A stretch of 64,000 nucleotides of DNA from Rapana venosa. Lineage: Eukaryota; Mollusca; Gastropoda; Neogastropoda; Muricidae. Under the pieces are notes generated by a model that worked only from the letters and a program-made list of their open reading frames with translations, was not told the origin of the DNA and did not search any database. Every line of letters starts with the position of its first letter. Position 1 is the first letter of the stretch. Of this stretch, positions 12,100 to 23,552 are shown piece by piece. The stretch is taken from positions 70,673,660 to 70,737,659 of the forward strand of contig CM054141.1 in assembly GCA_028751875.1 (NCBI GenBank), written 5' to 3'. The position numbers were made by a program, and so were the translations under genes.

Positions 12100-12900
12100 A
12101 AATCATTCACCTATCCCATAGTCGACTTAGGGCACCACTGACGATTTTGCAACCAGCTTCCTCCACTCCTTGCTGTTCAGCTTTCCATAGTATGTCGTTC
12201 TTATCAAGGCCAGTCCACTCTATCTTCCCATCATTTTCTCTGTCTACCTCTTCATCTCCCTCCTTGCACTGTTCCCTCCACCTTCAGCTATTCCTTAGTC
12301 TAGAAAACAGTTAGGGCACCACTGTTTTGCAACCAGCTTCCTCCACTCTTTGCAGTTTTTAACTTTCTGTAGTATGTTGTTTCACTTGAGGCCAGTCTCC
12401 TCTGTGATGTAGTCTTCCCATCGATTTTCTGTCTGCCTCTTCATATCCTCTCTAGTACTGTTCCCTTCACCTCCTCCTCCCATCACGTATAGTAGACCAT
12501 TAGGCAGCCACTGAAGATTTTGCAACCAGCTTCCTTTACTCCTCAGTTTTCTGTAGTAGCCTTTGTCATTCCACTTGTTGAGGCCACTCTCTGAGGTTGT
12601 CTGCCTATTGTTTTCTCTGTTTGCTTCGTCTCCTTCCTTGTACTGTTCCCTTAACCTTCACCTGTCGTGTAGTCTGGTAGAGCTTTAGGGCATCACTGAA
12701 GATTTTTAAACCAGCTTCCTCCACTTCTTGCAGTTCTCAGATTTCTGTAGTACGTCGTTCCACTTGAGGCCAGTCCAATCTTTGTTTTCCTATCGTTTTC
12801 TCTGTCTGCTTCATCTTTCTCATCTGTACTATTCCTCGTAGGACAGTCTTGGCCAGTCCAGATGTTTATGTGATGTACCCATACCAAAGTTTGCTTTTTC
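12100..12900 (-). mobile_element. Cluster of four decayed LINE 3' tails, about 180-bp spacing
   Basis: The block (T)TAGGGCACCACTGA-AGATTTTGCAACC-AGCTTCCTCCACTCCTTGC recurs starting near 12127, 12306, 12500 and 12683. Each copy is followed by GTCGTTCCACTTGAGGCCAGTC-like and TTTTCTCTGTCTGCCTCTTC-like blocks. On the minus strand these give the C-terminal tail of a LINE protein (R-x-W-x-D-x2-x-x-TGL-like, then WRKLV and SSVVP-like). The copy ending at 12900 is the longest and includes a WVHHI-like stretch. The head-to-tail order at near-constant spacing indicates local tandem amplification of a LINE end rather than independent insertions. Confidence 0.75.
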
Positions 12901-13266
12901 CCATTGAAGTTAGCTCTTCATAACTATGGCCGGATAGTTTCCACTTCTATTTTTTACTCTATTTTGTTACGTGGTTTCTTTATGAGATACCAAGAAGTTT
13001 GTGATGTTCTTGCTGTTCCAGAGGATTTTTAGTTTGGTTATCACAGATGTGTTCTGAGCTATCTTGGAAAGAAATTTAGGTTTTGAAAACAGCAGCACCT
13101 AAAAAGGCTTTGACATAGGGGTCTTGAGGGGATGCGACTCCGTTACTCCAGTTTAAAATAACTTCCTTGGGAGAGATCCCTCTTCCTCCCTGTCCTTTGA
13201 TACATGGGACCTAACTGGGTGGTTGGAAGTCATGTGGATCACACGGGGCGTCCTCTTCACCAGTGG

Positions 13267-13292
13267 CTGGCTGGCTGGCTGGCTGGCTGGCT
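13267..13292. repeat. (GGCT)n microsatellite
   Basis: About six tandem GGCT units. Confidence 0.95.
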
Positions 13293-13795
13293 ATCAGCTG
13301 GAGGGAGACGTGCTTCAAAGCCTTGCATGTGCAAGTATGTAAAGTATTGTACAGCTACAGTAGAATTTTTTATCATTGTATAGTGGTGCCGTTTTTAGCC
13401 ATGACTTGTGTTTAGCCGAAAGTTTATAGTAAGAGATATCTCGCTTATTTGTAAAGAGCTTGTACGTAAATTTTTCGTCCGCTGTTATTTCCTCAGTAAT
13501 TGGTTGTAAAGAGCTTGAGGTTTTTGGTTGCTTTAGATATGGCACTAGCTTCATCTGAATGAGGAATATGCAGAAGTGCCTCTTTTTTTTATATTTAGTT
13601 ATAATTACTGAAAGGTTAAATATTTTATATGCTTAAACACCATACATTGACTACGTTATGGTTTGGGTATTTGTTTTTAAACTAAATTGTTAAGGCTAAT
13701 GAAGAATATGAGACTGAAATGTCTGTTATAAAATCATATCGTATTTTCGCCAATGGTAGTTTTCAGTGTGACTGATGGTGGCCTACTGCTTTCAG

Positions 13796-13870
13796 GGACT
13801 GTGGTGCTGGAATCCATTGATCCACAAGTGTGACAGCAGCCACCAGGACTTGTGTTCTGCTGAACGAAAG
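13796..13870 (+). CDS. Exon of an unrecognised cysteine-rich gene (25 codons)
   Basis: Acceptor CTGCTTTCAG, then 25 open codons beginning GLWCWNPLIHKC and ending CSAERK, then donor GTATGT. Exon phase is 0/0, so it joins in frame to 15113-15347. It has three cysteines and two tryptophans, which suggests an extracellular or zinc-binding fold, but no family is recognised. No upstream exon with a matching phase was found, so the 5' part of the gene is unassigned. Confidence 0.45.
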
Positions 13871-13934
13871 GTATGTCATTTTACAATTCTATGTCAGTCT
13901 TCGTCCTTCCCTCAGTAATCGGTCCAGTTTGGTT

Positions 13935-14725
13935 TTGTCTTTTGTTAGTCACTTGTTTATTGTTTCTGTCCGTTGTTGCTTTGTTAGTCACTTGTCCGTT
14001 GTTGCTTTGTTAGTCACTTGTCCATTGTTGCTTTGCTAGTCACTTGTCCGTTGTTGCTTTGTTAGTCACTTGTCCGTTGTTGCTTTGTTAGTCACTTGTC
14101 CGTTGTTGCTTTGTTAGTCACTTGTCCGTTGTTGCTTTGTTAGTCACTTGTCCGTTGTTGCTTTGTAGTCACTTGTCTTGCTTGTTAGTCCTTCGTTTGC
14201 TTTGTTAGTCACTTGTCGTTTGCTTTGTTAGTCACTTGTCCGTTGTTTGTCACTTGTCCGTTGTTGCTTTGTTAGTCACTTGTCCGTTGTTTGTCACTTG
14301 TCCGTTGTTGCTTTGTTAGTCACTTGTCCGTTGTTTGTCACTTTTCCGTTGTTGCTTTGTTAGTCACTTGTCCATCGTTGCTTTGTTAGTCACTTGTCCA
14401 TCGTTGCTTTGTTAGTCACTTGTCCGTTGTTTCTGTCCGTTGTTGCTTTGTTAGTCACTTGTCCGTTGTTGCTTTGTTAGTCACTTGTCCTTTGTTAGTC
14501 ACTTGTCCTTTGTTAGTCACTTGTCCATTGTTTCTGTCCATCGTTGCTTTGTTAGTCACTTGTCCATTGTTTCTGTCCATCGTTGCTTTGTTAGTCACTT
14601 GTCCATTGTCTGTCCATCGTTGCTTTGTTAGTCACTTGTCCATTGTCTGTCCATCGTTGCTTGTTAGTCACTTGCCCATTGTCCATCGTTGCTTTGCTAG
14701 TCACTTGTCCATCGTTTCTGTCCAT
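13935..14725. repeat. Minisatellite of about 25 bp (TTGTTAGTCACTTGTCCGTT type)
   Basis: About 30 imperfect copies of a unit built on GTTAGTCACTTGTCC, GTTGTTGCTTT or GTTTCTGTCC, with deletions of 4-12 bp making higher-order variants. It lies in the presumed intron between the exons at 13796 and 15113. Confidence 0.95.
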
Positions 14726-14766
14726 TGCTTTTTTCCCCCCTAAACTCCCAAGACGTGTGATACTCT

Positions 14767-14991
14767 ATACTTCCATATTTGTCGCATATAAAAACCTACC
14801 TCTGCTCTTATTGTGCACTTTCTTACTGACCATTTTCCTCCATACTTCCATATTTGTCACATATAAAAACCTACCTCTGCTCTTATTGTGCACTTTCTTA
14901 CTGACCATTTTCCTCCATACTTCCATATTTGTCACATATAAAAACCTACCTCTGCTCTTATTGTGCACTTTCTTACTGACCATTCTCCTGG
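14767..14991. repeat. Three tandem copies of a 75-bp unit
   Basis: Copies begin at 14767, 14842 and 14917 with ATACTTCCATATTTGTC and end in TTACTGACCATT. They are nearly identical. The 75-bp period keeps 25-residue repeats open on both strands, which is probably incidental. Confidence 0.95.
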
Positions 14992-15112
14992 TCCAGTCGT
15001 CCATTTTACTTAGTGTTGTGATCAGTTGCTTGTTTTTCTATCCATTGTTTCCCGTTTGGTATGCCTTTTTCTCTACTTCCCTATTCACTTTGTGATGTAC
15101 ATGTTTTACCAG

Positions 15113-15347
15113 GTGCCACGTGAAGCAAGAGAGCCACTGAAGTCCAACGTCACCCGGCAGGGATACCCCTTCGTCAGGAGAAAAGACCCAGGCGCCATGT
15201 ACTTCAACTGGTCCTCTTCTCAGGACCTGCAATTCAGCTTGAAGAGGTTTCAGTGCTGCGCTGTAGAATTGCAAACATGTCATTGCCACCACTTGTGTAG
15301 CTACTGCCTGCGTGAAGTGGAACAAGACTGCCTCTGCCAAAGTCTAT
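15113..15347 (+). CDS. Exon of an unrecognised cysteine-rich gene (78 codons)
   Basis: Acceptor TGTTTTACCAG at 15112, then 78 open codons and one base, then donor GTAAG at 15348. Base composition is coding-like compared with its surroundings. The peptide starts VPREAREPLKSNVTRQGYPF and carries an FNWSSS stretch. It ends in a dense Cys/His cluster (FQCC, TCHCHHLCSYC, DCLC) that could bind zinc or form disulfides; NVT and NWS are possible N-glycosylation sites if it is secreted. It joins in phase 0 to the exon ending at 13870. If the donor is not used, the frame runs on to a stop at 15397. I do not recognise the family; a RING-like or disulfide-rich extracellular module are both possible. Confidence 0.55.
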
Positions 15348-15714
15348 GTAAGAAAATCGCCATTCTCAAACTTCGACCTTTAAAAATTGCTATTTAAAAT
15401 TTAGTTTGAAAAGTAGCAGAAAACATTTCCTGTGAACTAGACAGGCTGAGTCCTCCCACTCCAATCGCCTGTCCGTGTTAGTGTTAGCAAAGAGAACTAC
15501 CCGATTCGCCTTTAGGCCAGTGTAATGTATTAAAGCAGTAAGAGAAATTAAAGAATAAACTGAAATGGTTCCAGCTGAAAATATTGACACTAGGCACAAA
15601 CTGTAAAAAAAAGAAAGTCAAAGATTTTTATGCTTAGGTCGTTTGGAGAGGTACTTAGATGTCTGCATAGCATAGGATGTTCATACATATGCACGAGCAC
15701 GCACTCACACAAAC

Positions 15715-15907
15715 ACATCTCCCACTCTCCCTCCCTCTCTCTCTCTTCCCCCCCCCTCTCTCCCCCCCCCCCCCATCTCTCTCTCCCCCCTCTCTCTCTC
15801 CCCCCCTCTCTCTCCCTCTCTCCCCCTCACTCTCCCCCCCCCCCCCTCTGCTCTTTCCCCCTCTCTCCTTCTCTATCTCTGCCCCCCCCCCCCTCTCTCT
15901 CTCTCTG
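15715..15907. repeat. CT-rich low-complexity tract
   Basis: Pyrimidine-only sequence with C runs up to about 13. Ser/Pro/Leu-rich frames here are artefacts. Confidence 0.95.
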
Positions 15908-16068
15908 AACATCTTGCGCACACGTTAAATCCCATTCCGCTTTTCGGAAGAGTAGGCCATTGTGTGCTGGTGGGAACGGATGACAAAATTTACAAAGCTG
16001 CATACACACGGGTACTAGATGAAAAAAGCACATGTGTGCTTATTCCATTATCCTCGAAATAAAAGAAT
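15908..16068 (+). mobile_element. SINE-like repeat, family C copy
   Basis: Begins AACATCTTGCGCACACGTTAA and contains GGAAGAGTAGGCCATTGTG and GGGAACGGATGACAAAATTT. It ends ATTATCCTCGAAATAAAAGA. It matches 32528-32692 along its whole length and, inverted, 49427-49527 and 11657-11733. Confidence 0.85.
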
Positions 16069-16069
16069 T

Positions 16070-19000
16070 TTTTAAAAATCCATCCCTCCGCCCTCTCTCC
16101 CTCCGCCCTCTCTCTCCCTCTCTGTCTCTTCCCCTTTCCCTCCTACCCCCCTCCCCTTCCACGCCAAAGTACACTGCTAAAAGTCTCCATTCTTTGCCTT
16201 GCCCGGATGAAAAGTGTCACTATTTCATTCTTTATTACCTTACTATACCTCCTCTGCCTTTCTTGCTTGTTTCTGCTTTCCCATTCCATACTCCTGCTTT
16301 TTTTTTTAAAGCAAGCCTGACATTTTCATTTTCAGAAGTTTTATTTATTTTTTAGAAGTCGCCTGGGGATGATAAATTAGATGGAATGGCTGGCACATTC
16401 AGCACCGCCTGGTTCTATTAGCCTTAAGGAATGAAAATTGATAGTCAGGGGACTTTGTCATTAATGGATTTTTTACTTTCAGATTGGCAGTGTTGGGTAT
16501 TTGAAGGGATCAGATGTTTTGATTTTGAGGTGAATGTTACTATAGCTACTGAAACTGAAAACGGTGACAGCCCTACAAACATGAAATGAAAATAAATGCT
16601 GGGGTGAATAGGTGTCAAGAGTTAAAAATAGTTTTGAAAAACCAACGCCCTATTTTTTCAGATTGAATCAGTGTGGAACACCAGTCCCTCAAGAATGCAG
16701 CCGCCATCGAGGACACAGGCAGCCCCAGTCATTGTGGAGGACTCCATTCTTGCTGTAGACGTGGGCATAAAGGAGAGAAAACTTAGTTTGTTGCTGGTGT
16801 TTACCTATGAAGAGATGTTTAAAGTACCCTATTATCCAGAAAAGAAAGAAACGAGCGGGAAGGAGGGAGGTTGTTACACCTGCCATCCACACCCCTAAGA
16901 AAACGAGAAGAAAAAAGTTGACAACATAGAGGAAAAAATGTACAAAATTGACACAAAACGTTAAAAGAAAAATGGATGACGCTTTGCAATCGTGTAAATG
17001 AGGCAAAGTAGTAAACATTGTCATAATAAAATGAAAGGGTGCAAGCTTTACATGAATAGAAATAAAACTGGAAGACTTAGAACTTTTGTGTTTTTATGCC
17101 ATTTAAATTATGAACTTGTATGTTTCATAGAGCAAAATGGCCATCATCATGGCCCCTTAGGAAAATGATTAGTGTGATATTGCCATTGGCATTTGATATT
17201 GGAGGGAACTAGTATCAGATTCTGTTACATGGTTGGTTATTCATTTCAAATTTGAAGTGGATTGGTTTAAAGTACATGGCTATATTTCTTGGTATATTGA
17301 AAGGGTTTACATGCCTAGTTTGGCTTTTGAACTTTGAGCTTTAATTTGATCTTGATTTTGTGTGTGCATGCTGTGAGAGGGCTACTCATTATTCCAGAAA
17401 TAAAAGATAATGCAGGATTGAGAATTTTAATGCCGCGTGGGTCTGGCAACATTTTTTCCCAGTGAACTGGATCAATGATTAAAGAAAATATTTTGGTACT
17501 TATCTGCCCCTTGGTGCTAGAATAACTGGAAATGCTTTGTAATTTTTTTCTGCCCCTTGGTGCTAGAATAACTGGAAATGCTTTGTAATTTTTTTAAGGT
17601 ACGAAAACAAATTCAGTTATTGAAAAATGGGTGTGTCCATTACCTATGTGTCGTTGGGCAGCAAAGTGTCTTGGACATGAAAAACAGAAATTGAAAAATA
17701 GGTAATGAAATAGCCATTGGTTATGAAGTACAAAATGTGTATTTAAAACTATCCTAAGAAATATGTTGAAAACTTAATAAACTGTCATGATAACTTTAAG
17801 CACGATACTACCATTAAATTTGTATGTAGGCTACTTTATACCTCAGTGCAAGTCAGGAAAGGCATACCACTGGAAAATCGGAGTTGCTCACAATGCCCTT
17901 AAACTTTACACTTCTGCCAACAAAAATCTCTGACTTGGAAGTGCTTTCTCAGACTTGGAAGTGCTTTCTCAGATCTTGCAGTGATATGTCAGCAGCATCA
18001 GCAGCATAGATTGGCCAACTACAATGAGCTTTAAAAAGTTTCATACTTCACAAAATTTTGTAATCTTGGTTTTGGTGAGATGTGTGTGTGTGTGTGTGCA
18101 CGCGCGCGTGTGTGTAATGGGGGTAGTTGTGGGGAGGCATCGGGTTAGAAAGAGAAGAAAAGGGAAAGGGTTTTTTTTTAGGAGGGGTACTGATGCATAT
18201 TGAGAGCAGTTGGAATAAGGAAAAAGAGGCCTAGCTGACAAAAAATTTTTGTATAAAATTTTTGGCTCTTTATTTTGATGGATACAACTTTTTCAAAAGT
18301 GTCTTCGGCCTCAAGTCGCTTTAATAACAAAACTGGAAATTAGTGCACGTTGAAGCCCAGTGCATAGTCTTGGCTGTTGGTAGGACTGGTGGTTCTGATT
18401 TAAAGCTCGATACTATTGCAAGCTTCATGCCATTGTACCTACAGCTACATACCATGTGTCTATGTGCTATTGTGTCCACATGCAGTCTAACATTCTGACT
18501 GACCATCTGACAGACAGCCCTTAACTGTTATTAACTCCTAACACTAACCCTAACATTAACCTCAACTCTAACCCTGGCCCCACATGTGGACACAAAAGGC
18601 AGGTGGAGAACAGGTATATGCTGTCACACAATGGCTACTGAGCGTTTTTTCTGTGGGGTTGGTGGAAGAGAGGGGGGTGGGGGACAGTCTCTCTGGGTTC
18701 ATGGACTGGGGCGGGAAGTATTTTAGAAAATGTTTTTTTTTTAAAAAGTAGAGATTGCTTGTTGTTTTAGAATGCAAGTTTGAATAAATTGAAAGAACAG
18801 GGTTGCATTTTAGGGGGGAAAGGCCATAATAAAACGGAAAGGGCGCTGAATATGGAATGCATTATTGAATAATAATGGGGGAGGGGGGGGGGGATAGTGG
18901 GAGACGGTGATGTATTAAACAGAAGAGGGTTAAGAAAGGGGGGTAGAAAATGTGTTCAGGTCAGTGGGAGAGAGAGTGTGGTGTAGGATTTGTGCTGCAA

Positions 19001-19300
19001 ATTTATCTATGGAATGGTATACTGCAGGTATTAATTTTGTCATCAGTGTAGCTGTATTAAGCAGCCAGCACAAAAGTTAATCTGTATGTGGTTTTGTTTA
19101 GGGGGGAGTCTGTAAGTGGAAAATAGCAGTTACTGAAATATGAATTTAAGAGCGATGTGTGTGCGCGTGTGTTTCAAAGAAAACTTTTAGAATGCTCGAT
19201 TTTAAGCTTGAACTTTCACTTTAAAAATTTACAAGAAATTTGGAAAGGATGTATTGGAATGTCGCATTAAAAAAAACAACGCAAAAATAAAAAACGTGCA
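16070..19300. other. No gene confirmed; weak coding-like frame at 16658-16790
   Basis: After a good acceptor (TATTTTTTCAG at 16660) a frame runs IESVWNTSPSRM to VGIKERK. Its phase (0) does not fit the exon ending at 15347 (phase 1), and no matching donor is evident. The rest holds a G-rich tract at about 18880-18892, a GT run at about 18081-18115, and a degenerate telomere-like patch (CTAACCCTAAC-type) at 18533-18575. Confidence 0.4.
17503..17594. repeat. 46-bp tandem duplication
   Basis: Two perfect copies of a unit starting TCTGCCCCTTGGTGCTAGAA and ending in a T run, at 17503 and 17549. Confidence 0.95.
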
Positions 19301-21060
19301 CAGCTTAAACAACCTTGCATTTATTTTTCCTGTTTAATATTGTACAAAATCTGATGTAAGAAAAAACTTTTCTTTTAATTTTATTGTGTATAAGATTGCA
19401 GTCATCTTGAAATAGTCGTGTCCTGTTCATTTCTTTCTTGCCCTTTGCTTTGCCATAGGTCATGGACATACTCATTACCCAGGTCATAGCACTCCCGGCC
19501 CATTGGTAGATCTCTGCATCTTTCCCCATCAGTTTTTGATTTTCAAAGTTTGCATAAATGCACTCTTGACATAGCCTTTTATAAGCCTCAAAAGAAAATG
19601 GGGAAAAGGTTGAAGACCTCAAAATATAATGAAGAAATCAAATTGATAGATTAACGGGAAAATGACACTTTTAAAAAGTCAAAAGCCCCCTATTGACGAG
19701 ATTAAAGCGATTTGACATGGATGATTCAACATTGATCATTGTTTATTGCTGCATAGTTCGTCTGATTTCGTGCCTTTGTCCAGCTACATGTATCTTGACA
19801 TGTTCATCAAAATATTGTGCTTGTAAAGTTTGTTTCAAATGTGTGTATTCTAAAATTCTAGTATAGCAAATGTTACACTGTATTCCAGCAGATATCTGGG
19901 ATAATACAGTGTGGTACATGTTGGTTTTTTTGTGCTCAGCTTTTATTCTTAACATGGGTTGTGTAAAACTAGAAAGTTAGCAGACGTTTATGTTTAGTGA
20001 GAGATCATACATTGTTTACAAGCTGTTGTACGAAACGCTTGGCTGTTTTAATGGGGTTTTGCATTAAATCACTTTGTTCAAGCAGAATAAGAACGTTTAA
20101 ACAAGGAATTCTGGTGGTCTTGTATTCAAAGTACTTGCCTTTTCCAGTTTCCTCTTGTCGATCACATTCATTTGGTATTAAGTTTTTCTTGGACTTGACT
20201 ACTAAAATCTGTAGTAAGTTATGCTTTTTTGATGTGCTCAGTTTGGAGTACAGAGTGCACACAAGAAGTTTACTGCTGATTGCCCTTTTTCTTTTCATTG
20301 TATGTGGTAGTTTGGATAGTGTCAACTATGCCTGTTATGCGCGTTGTGTAATTGGTTTAGTTGCATGTTATCTTTCCAAGCAATGCCCACATTTGTCACC
20401 CTCTAATGGGGGTAGTAGCTGTGTGTAGCTTGTTGCCTATATCAGTTCTTGATCATAACCTGAAAGACGTGGCTTAAGTCACACCTTTAGCGTATCATTG
20501 TGAAATTCCTAGACAATAGTTTTGCATGGTATTTGATAGAATCTTTTCAGTTATGCGGCTTATGATCTCCCTTTTGCTTGCTGGAACCTGTTAACTATTA
20601 TTTCTGTGTTACTTAGTTTTATGTGCATTAGTTTAAAATAGGTTGCATTTGAAACAGTCTGAAGCAATTGATTTTACTCCCATGAACAGGTGAACTTTTG
20701 GTCTGTGTATTATCAGTCGCCATAAGAATGTTTGTACTTGAGCACAACATCAGCTATGGTATGCTTTTTCATGCTTATTAATGAATAAACCTTATTTAAA
20801 CCAACAGGTGAATTGGAAACCCCATTTGCCTGTAGAATTTTTGTGTTGCTTTTGGGCTGCATTATCTGTGGTTAAAAACTTTTTGGGGACCCCAAACCAA
20901 TTAAGCCTGTTGTCGAATCCCAACTGGAAATGTACGAAGGTATGGATACAATCTTACAACCAAATGTAACTACTTGTATATGATGACAAAACCATCTGAA
21001 TTGGTGGAGAAAATGTTTCCTGTTCCTTTGGAGGATCAACAAACACACGTTTTCAGTAAT

Positions 21061-21841
21061 CAGTTTTGCTTCCATTGTTCCTGTACTTCTGAACAGCCCT
21101 GTGCAACCTTTACAAATGTATACCATTTAAAACGTTTAAAAATCAAGTGGGCACACACCACTGGCACTGAACACCCAATCCACTGTATCTACTGTGAAAC
21201 ATGCAAGCTTTGTATAACTGTCACTGCTTAAAAACTTGCCACCTGACGTTGTACTTACTTATTCAGGGTGTCTGTGCTTTTGGGATGAAAACATAAAATG
21301 ATAGGAATTGACTTTTGCCAGCTACTTCTGTGCTTTAAACGCATTATTGGAATGAACACATAGTGGTCTGAGATTTCAAATGTTGGTGTGAGAATCAAAA
21401 AGCAGTCAGTTGGTTGGTCATTGTGTCACTGCTGGTCAGAGCATTGGGAAAAGCCTACCTCCCCCTTCAGCCAAAAAAGAAAGGCTGGAGTTAGGGTTGG
21501 GTAGCCGGCTCGCAGCTGAAACAAAATGGAATGAAAAGAAAGCTAAGAATGACTTGGAAAAAATTGACAAATTTTGATGAAAAGTTGTTCTCAAAAGTTG
21601 TACTCAACCAGTATTGCTCCCATTGTTCCTGTATTTCTGAACAGTCCTGTCCAAAGTTTACAAATGTACCCATTTAAAAAGTTTAAAAATCAAGTGGTGA
21701 GCACACACCACTGGCACTTGATCACCCAACTGACTTTTTTTTACTGAGAAAAATGCAAGCTTTGCACAACTTCACCTTTAAAACTTACCAGATGATGTTG
21801 CATTTACTCATTCATGGTGTTTGTGCTTTTTGGCTGTAAAG
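21061..21841. repeat. Direct duplication of about 230 bp
   Basis: The segment at about 21061-21293 recurs at about 21609-21841. Shared blocks in the same order include CATTGTTCCTGTA, TTTACAAATGTA, AAAAATCAAGTGG, GCACACACCACTGGCACT, ATGCAAGCTTTG and GTGCTTTT. The copies differ by many substitutions and small indels, so the event is old. The open frames in this segment have no recognisable motifs. Confidence 0.85.
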
Positions 21842-22679
21842 ATTGGTTGGACTTCAAAGAATTGTAAGACCAAAAATAAAACTTGACCCAAGGTCTTGTT
21901 CAGAGTTCCATTTATGAATGACCGACTGTATGTCAAGTGTAGATCATGTGCAAAAGATCTGGGAGGCATACATATACACCTTAAATATATTTTTTTAATC
22001 TGTGCCTCGTTCTCTTCCCCCCTTTTTTTTTTCTATTTGCTGGTCCTTTTTCCCTCAACATTCCAATGTACCCAGATCAGTCTGTCAAAATTACTGCAAA
22101 CTGGCTGACACATTCACACATATATAACTATCGGAAATCAATATGCATGCACAAGATGATGTACTATATAGTAGCAATCCTTAACAAATATATTTCTCCA
22201 AAGCATGGATTTAAACCTGTGCAAAGTGATAACGAAATCACTTTAAAAAGTAACGTATTCTATCAAATTTGTGTGAATGGTTTGGTGCTGATGCACCTGG
22301 GTTTATGAGAAAACTTTCATCTAGGTTGTTGGCCCATGCATTTTAGAAACTAACTGGCTGGCGGCAGCAATAGGCCTAGTTCACGGAAAGTAATTGGTAG
22401 TAGACTCCATACCACAGACACGTCTTGGCGGAAAAGATGTTCTGAATTAGTATAATTATGCCCTTAAAGTGAACCAGGATGGCGGTGCCATTTCCTGTCG
22501 GGCTAAAGCTAACGTCACCGATTTCTTTGAGTGGAAAATTTTGAGTGACTAGGTTTATTTAAAGAACTCGTGTTTCTATTATTTTGTGAAAAGCAGTGTT
22601 GAAGATTTAGAGTGACTAGGCTTATTAAAAGGCAGAAGTTTTTTTCAAACTTAACGTGAGACGCGAATAGCTTTGATTT

Positions 22680-22700
22680 GTGTGTGTGTGTGTGTGTGTG
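22680..22700. repeat. (GT)n microsatellite
   Basis: About 10 GT units. Confidence 0.95.
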
Positions 22701-23254
22701 CAAGATATAGCGCTATATAAATTCCATGTATTATTATTATTAGCTTACTAGAAAATGGGCTGTATTTTACAAATTTTATTTACTTTGATTTATATGATGC
22801 ATATTAAAGTCAAGATAGAAAATGAAAGAATGCGTGAGATATGCATTTCAGAAGTGGTTTTGCACACTGAAACGTTTTTTTTAGGATCTTCCAGAAAGAC
22901 AAAATACGTGTAAAAACCAAAGTAACAAGAAGTACCAACAAACAAAACCACCCCCACCTCCTAACAAAAACAACCATCACACACAACCACTACCACCACA
23001 ACCTAATATGTAACCAGCCTGTGAAAAATGTTGCTTCAAGTTATTTGCACAATCAGTTTTAGTTTGGGCTAATATGAAAAGTTTCTGCTCTTTCCTATTG
23101 CTTCCTAGAGTGTGTGCATTTTTGTTACACTTTCTGTTTACTTCAGTTTGGTAGCGTTGTATATTTTAAATTTTTGTGTAATGGTTTTTGTATATATGGA
23201 AGTTTTGTTTATATATATGTCACTTGTCTGCCTAAGAATCATAAGTTAACTCCC

Positions 23255-23297
23255 CGGGGGAGGCGGGGGGGGGGAGCGGGGGTGGGGGGGGGGGGGA
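23255..23297. repeat. G-rich tract
   Basis: Nearly pure G with few interruptions, including a run of about 15 G. It could form a quadruplex. Confidence 0.85.
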
Positions 23298-23490
23298 TCA
23301 AAATCAGCTGTAGCTTGATGCCTTTCCTCTGCTGTATTGATGTTTGCTTATGTTGTATGGATATTGAATAAACCATGTTTAAACTAACCAGCTTACAATA
23401 AGTACTACAAACGGCCATGATCGTAGTAAAACAAACACTTTGTATCTTCCGTCAATCGTCTCATCTCACCTCCATATCCCTCTCTCGCAG

Positions 23491-23552
23491 GTGACAAACG
23501 TACATTACAGATGACCAATAACAAGGAAAACAATTATCTTGCTGTCTATTGA
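23491..23552 (+). CDS. Possible terminal exon of the cysteine-rich gene
   Basis: A strong acceptor (CCATATCCCTCTCTCGCAG) is followed by a frame of phase matching the exon ending at 15347. The joined T|GT codes Cys, then 19 codons (DKRTLQMTNNKENNYLAVY) and TGA at 23550-23552. Support is only splice-site quality and phase. The implied intron is about 8 kb. The alternative 3' end is read-through at 15348-15397. Confidence 0.3.

Noticed and set aside
16658..16898. Exon of the cysteine-rich gene after TTTTTTCAG
   Set aside because: Phase 0 does not match the phase 1 left by the exon at 15347, and no intervening exon was found.
18533..18575. Telomere-like CTAACCC sequence
   Set aside because: Degenerate and only about 40 bp long. 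No sign of a chromosome end or a true interstitial array.
19305..19622. 105-codon minus-strand frame
   Set aside because: A/T-rich, no splice support and no family motif recognised. Cannot be told from chance.
19997..20428. Overlapping 143- and 106-codon frames on opposite strands
   Set aside because: No motif, and codon use looks like its A/T-rich surroundings.
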